DNA of 7,717 nucleotides from the NCBI GenBank assembly GCA_021815835.1, contig JAKAZN010000072.1, positions 1 to 7,717 on the forward strand, given 5' to 3'. Position numbers and translations under genes: made by a program. The notes under the pieces were generated by a model. It did no database searches. It worked only from the letters and a program-made list of their open reading frames with translations, and was not told the origin of the DNA. The DNA is from Pseudomonadota bacterium. Lineage in GTDB: Bacteria > Pseudomonadota > Alphaproteobacteria > Acetobacterales > Acetobacteraceae. This document shows, piece after piece, positions 5,811-7,717 of this stretch. Position 1 is the first letter of the stretch, and every line of letters starts with the position of its first letter.

Positions 5811-6100
5811 GTGCCCGGAGCAAAATATCGCTTGACCGGCAAAACCCCGTTCGTCGCCTGGAAACATTAACGCCGGAAAACAACGGTAAATCAGCAACTT
5901 GTCCGGAACCTGAAGCCAGACCTTGCCCAGGCGACGAAGCCGTCAAGCGGAAAATCACACATGACCGCTTCAAGCAAGCGGGCCAAAACCGGCCGCAAAA
6001 ATTTCGTCGCCGTCAAGCCCCCAGACCATTCAACGCCCGATGTGCGCAGGCGACGAAACTGTTCTCCTTGGGGTGTCTCACTTTCTCAAGGAGACACATG
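5811..6100. promoter_or_regulatory. Upstream region of alpA with four GGCGACGAA boxes in alternating orientation
   Basis: No gene is supported here. The box occurs at 5850-5858 (inverted), 5930-5938 (direct), 6003-6011 (inverted) and 6049-6057 (direct). The first two extend to a perfect 12-bp inverted repeat, TTCGTCGCCTGG / CCAGGCGACGAA. The two direct copies share TGCSCAGGCGACGAA. A second element, GCCGTCAAGC, directly follows the box at 5939-5948 and overlaps the one at 6009-6018. A related GCTTGACCGGC lies at 5830-5840 in the opposite sense. The last box begins 49-52 nt before alpA, like the boxes before the primase and HTH genes. This is probably a multi-site operator of alpA or a recombination (arm-site or attachment) region. 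Confidence 0.5.
5930..5941 (+). repeat. Second copy of the 12-mer GGCGACGAAGCC (direct repeat with 1693-1704)
   Basis: This is an exact 12-base direct repeat of the sequence at 1693-1704. The pair encloses the small HTH gene, both recombinases, the 96-aa gene and the terminator, a unit of about 4.24 kb. It could be a target or attachment duplication. Because the inner 9 bases are a common box in this region, the extra three matching bases alone are weak evidence. Confidence 0.35.
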
Positions 6101-6295
6101 ATGTCCGACGTTCTGCTCCGCCTGCCCGAGGTGATCGAACAGGTGAAGCTCAGCCGCTCGACGATCTACCGCCGGATCGAGGAGGGAACCTTCCCGCGTC
6201 CGCGCGCCCTCGGAGCAGGCTGCGTCCGCTGGCGCCAGTCCGAGATCGACGCCTGGATCGACACACTTCCCGTTGCCGACGATCCGGCCTGCTGA
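6101..6295 (+). CDS. alpA: AlpA-family transcriptional regulator / excisionase
   Basis: This 64-aa protein belongs to the AlpA (phage P4/CP4-57 type) family. LLRLPEVIEQVKLSRSTIYR gives the helix-turn-helix (about residues 5-25), followed by RRIEEGTFPRPRALG and the wing CVRWRQSEIDAWI. AlpA proteins of CP4-57-like elements activate or assist integrase-mediated excision. Small proteins of this kind are often encoded beside P4-type integrases. AAGGAG (6088-6093) lies 7 nt before the ATG at 6101. The ATG at 6098 is possible but only 4 nt away, so 6101 is preferred. The gene converges on the integrase gene, whose stop is 14 nt beyond its own, with no terminator between them. Its upstream region carries the cluster of GGCGACGAA boxes. 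Confidence 0.87.
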   Translation: MSDVLLRLPEVIEQVKLSRSTIYRRIEEGTFPRPRALGAGCVRWRQSEIDAWIDTLPVADDPAC

Positions 6296-6309
6296 GGCGG
6301 AGAAGGAGA

Positions 6310-7527
6310 TTACCGCATGGGGCCGGCCACGATCTCGTGCGCCGGTCGCATGCCCTCCAGCAGCAGGTCGGCCCAGATCTGCGAGAGCTCCCGCCGCCGC
6401 TTCAGATGCTTTGCTCTATTATAGGCAGCCTCGACCTTGTCCTTCGGGGCATGCGCCAGCATCAGGTCGATCATCGCCCGGTCAGCCGGGAAGCGCTCGT
6501 TCATGATCGAGGAGAATGTTGCCCGCCAGCCATGCGGCACATGCCGCTGGTGATACCCCGCGCGGTTGAGAAGATACCCCAGCGCGTTCTCGGACATCGG
6601 CTTGTGCGCGTTCCGCCCATTGGGGAAGACGTAGGGCATGCGCCCGGTCAGGGACCGCAGCACTTCGATCACCTCGACCGCCTGCCGGCTCAGCGGCACC
6701 TTGTGCGCTTCCTTCATCTTCATCCGTGGGGCGGGGATCAGCCAGAGCGGTTCGTCTCCCTCCAACCCCTCGAACTCAGTCCACCTTGTGCCGTGCACCT
6801 CTCCGGGTCGGACATGGGTGAGGGCGAGGAACCGCATCGCCAGGCGGGTCACCGGATGCGCCGGGATCGCCTCACAGGCGGCCAGCGCCTCACGGGCTTC
6901 CTCCAGCGTGACCAGGGCCGGTTGTCGCCCCTTGGTCATCGGCGCCATCGCCTTCTGGATCACCGCCGCCGGGTCGGTGGTCGCGAGCCCGAGCCCCATC
7001 GCAAACAGGAAGATCGCCGACATCCGCTGCCGCGCCCGCCGCGCTGTCTCCAGCGCCGGGCGTGCCTCGATCCGGCGGATCACGTCGAGGACCATCGGCG
7101 GCGTGATCTCCGCGACGTCGACATTGCCAAGGAGCGGAAAAACCATCTGCTCGAGGCTGATCATCACGTCCGCCGTGTGGCGCTCGGTCCAGCGGGACTT
7201 GTTCAGCGTATGCCAGTCGCGCGCGACCTTCTCGAACTTGCGGTCGTCATTAGCGGCCTGGGCGCGCAGCTGCTTGCGGACCAGCGAGGGATCGCGGCCG
7301 GCGCGCAGCCCGGCCCGGGCCTCGTCGCGCGCATCCCGCGCCGCGGCGAGGGTCACCTCGGGGTAGGGGCCGATGCTGAGCAGCTTCTCCTTGCCGCCGA
7401 TCTTGTAGCGGAAGCGCCAGAGCTTTCCTCCAGCCGGCGTGACCAGCAGGAACAACCCATTGGAATCGAACATCTTGTACGGTTTGTCCCGGACCTGCGC
7501 CTTGCGGACGGCGATGTCGGTGAGCAT
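6310..7527 (-). CDS. int: P4-type tyrosine integrase (DUF4102 / Arm-DNA-binding N-terminus)
   Basis: This 405-aa integrase catalyses insertion and excision of the element, here apparently at the adjacent tRNA gene. The N-terminal DUF4102 arm-binding domain (about 1-85) is typical, with [28 protein letters not shown] and [16 protein letters not shown] helical core-binding domain follows (about 95-190). The catalytic domain (about 205-390) contains R240 (THVRPGEV), K270 (RMKMKEAH), H332-G-W-R335, H359 (LAHAPKD) and nucleophile Y369 (AAYNR), so it is complete. The start at 7527 is chosen because AGGAGG stands 8 nt upstream and the family N-terminus begins there; the ATG at 7554 would add nine unsupported residues. 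The length is normal for the family. The gene starts about 150 bp from the tRNA 3' end and reads away from it. CATACCCC repeats overlap its start. Confidence 0.95.
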   Translation of the reverse strand: MLTDIAVRKAQVRDKPYKMFDSNGLFLLVTPAGGKLWRFRYKIGGKEKLLSIGPYPEVTLAAARDARDEARAGLRAGRDPSLVRKQLRAQAANDDRKFEKVARDWHTLNKSRWTERHTADVMISLEQMVFPLLGNVDVAEITPPMVLDVIRRIEARPALETARRARQRMSAIFLFAMGLGLATTDPAAVIQKAMAPMTKGRQPALVTLEEAREALAACEAIPAHPVTRLAMRFLALTHVRPGEVHGTRWTEFEGLEGDEPLWLIPAPRMKMKEAHKVPLSRQAVEVIEVLRSLTGRMPYVFPNGRNAHKPMSENALGYLLNRAGYHQRHVPHGWRATFSSIMNERFPADRAMIDLMLAHAPKDKVEAAYNRAKHLKRRRELSQIWADLLLEGMRPAHEIVAGPMR

Positions 7528-7590
7528 ACCCCTGCCTCCTGTCCCATACCCCACATCCGACCCCGAAGTGCCCCGGGATTGAGGGGTATC
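7525..7590 (-). promoter_or_regulatory. CATACCCC repeats at the integrase start
   Basis: CATACCCC occurs at 7525-7532, where it includes the start codon, and at 7545-7552, a 20-bp period. A reverse copy, GGGGTATC, lies at 7583-7590 (7 of 8 bases match the exact complement). Together they surround the ribosome binding site of the integrase gene. This is consistent with an autoregulatory operator or integrase/AlpA binding sites. The function is inferred. Confidence 0.35.
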
Positions 7591-7678
7591 TCGTGAGACG
7601 GATTAGGACACCGTCACGGAGGAAAGTGAAGAGATTTCAGGTGGTTGAGACTGATTGAGATCGCGTGAAAAGCGAAAC
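7591..7678. other. Spacer between integrase and tRNA gene
   Basis: Non-coding. TTGAGA is repeated at 7645-7650 and 7655-7660, exactly one helical turn apart, which is a spacing seen in arm-type integrase sites. The integrase promoter must lie here or slightly closer to the gene, but no convincing -35/-10 pair is visible on the minus strand. Confidence 0.35.
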
Positions 7679-7706
7679 TGGCGGAGGGGATGGGATTCGA
7701 ACCCAC
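7679..7706 (-). other. Probable attachment site at the tRNA 3' end
   Basis: P4-type integrases commonly recombine within the 3' end of tRNA genes (T arm to CCA), leaving the tRNA intact and a second copy of that segment at the far end of the element. The integrase immediately inside this junction supports such use. No second copy of this sequence is seen elsewhere in the window, so the other end must lie beyond the left edge. The exact crossover bases cannot be fixed from this sequence. Confidence 0.5.
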
Positions 7707-7717
7707 GAGACGACTCT
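7679..7717 (-). tRNA. tRNA-Ser, 3' part (gene runs off the right edge)
   Basis: On the minus strand the T arm GTGGG-TTCGAAT-CCCAT is followed by the acceptor strand CCCCTCC, discriminator G and an encoded CCA (7679-7681). The bases before the T arm read like the 3' side of a long variable arm. Class II tRNAs are Ser, Leu and Tyr. The discriminator G73 favours Ser over Leu, which has A73. The anticodon lies outside the window, so the isoacceptor cannot be named. Confidence 0.75.

Noticed and set aside
5068..5973. Minus-strand reading frame of 301 codons
   Set aside because: It runs through the terminator, the 96-aa gene, the A/T island and the recombinase end, and shows no domain or ribosome binding site.
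6296..6309. Bidirectional terminator between alpA and the integrase
   Set aside because: The 14-nt gap and its surroundings contain no stem-loop with a T run. The two genes simply converge.
6040..7596. Long plus-strand reading frame (518 codons) opposite the integrase
   Set aside because: It is the antisense shadow of the clearly homologous P4-type integrase, has no recognisable domain, and overlaps alpA in another frame.

Overview
The window looks like the tRNA-proximal end of an integrated mobile element in a high-GC proteobacterium, most likely an alphaproteobacterium. That assignment rests only on base composition, codon use and protein style, so it is an inference. At the right edge the minus strand carries the 3' end of a tRNA gene, probably tRNA-Ser, with an encoded CCA. 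Next to it is a complete P4-type (DUF4102) tyrosine integrase, reading away from the tRNA. An AlpA-type excisionase/regulator gene converges on the integrase. This tRNA-int-alpA layout is typical of P4-like satellites, integrative mobilizable elements and genomic islands.

To the left, on the plus strand, is a second recombination module (about 1.69-5.81 kb). It holds a small HTH_17/excisionase-like protein, a 661-aa tyrosine recombinase, a 372-aa tyrosine recombinase overlapping it by 14 nt, a 96-aa all-helical protein of unknown function, and a strong intrinsic terminator. Two dissimilar recombinases plus small accessory proteins recall Tn554 (TnpA/TnpB/TnpC) and the GInt islands (ginABCD), but gene order and number match neither exactly. 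At the far left is a 414-aa primase-like protein (Prim-Pol, PriCT-1, winged helix), presumably a replication initiator or primase of the element.

The most interesting non-coding signal is a 9-bp box, GGCGACGAA. It occurs seven times, six of them between genes. One copy lies 49-52 nt upstream of the start codon of each of three genes: the primase, the small HTH gene and alpA. Three further copies in alternating orientation precede alpA. Two copies extend to an identical 12-mer that brackets the two-recombinase module. The box could be a shared operator that ties the replication, recombination and excision genes into one regulon, or a recombinase binding/attachment site. Other non-coding structure includes a heavily self-complementary leader before the 96-aa gene, inverted repeats next to both recombinase loci, and a repeated CATACCCC element over the integrase start.

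No cargo genes (resistance, defence, metabolism), rRNA, CRISPR array or conventional transposase is visible. The left end of the element and its second attachment site lie outside the window.
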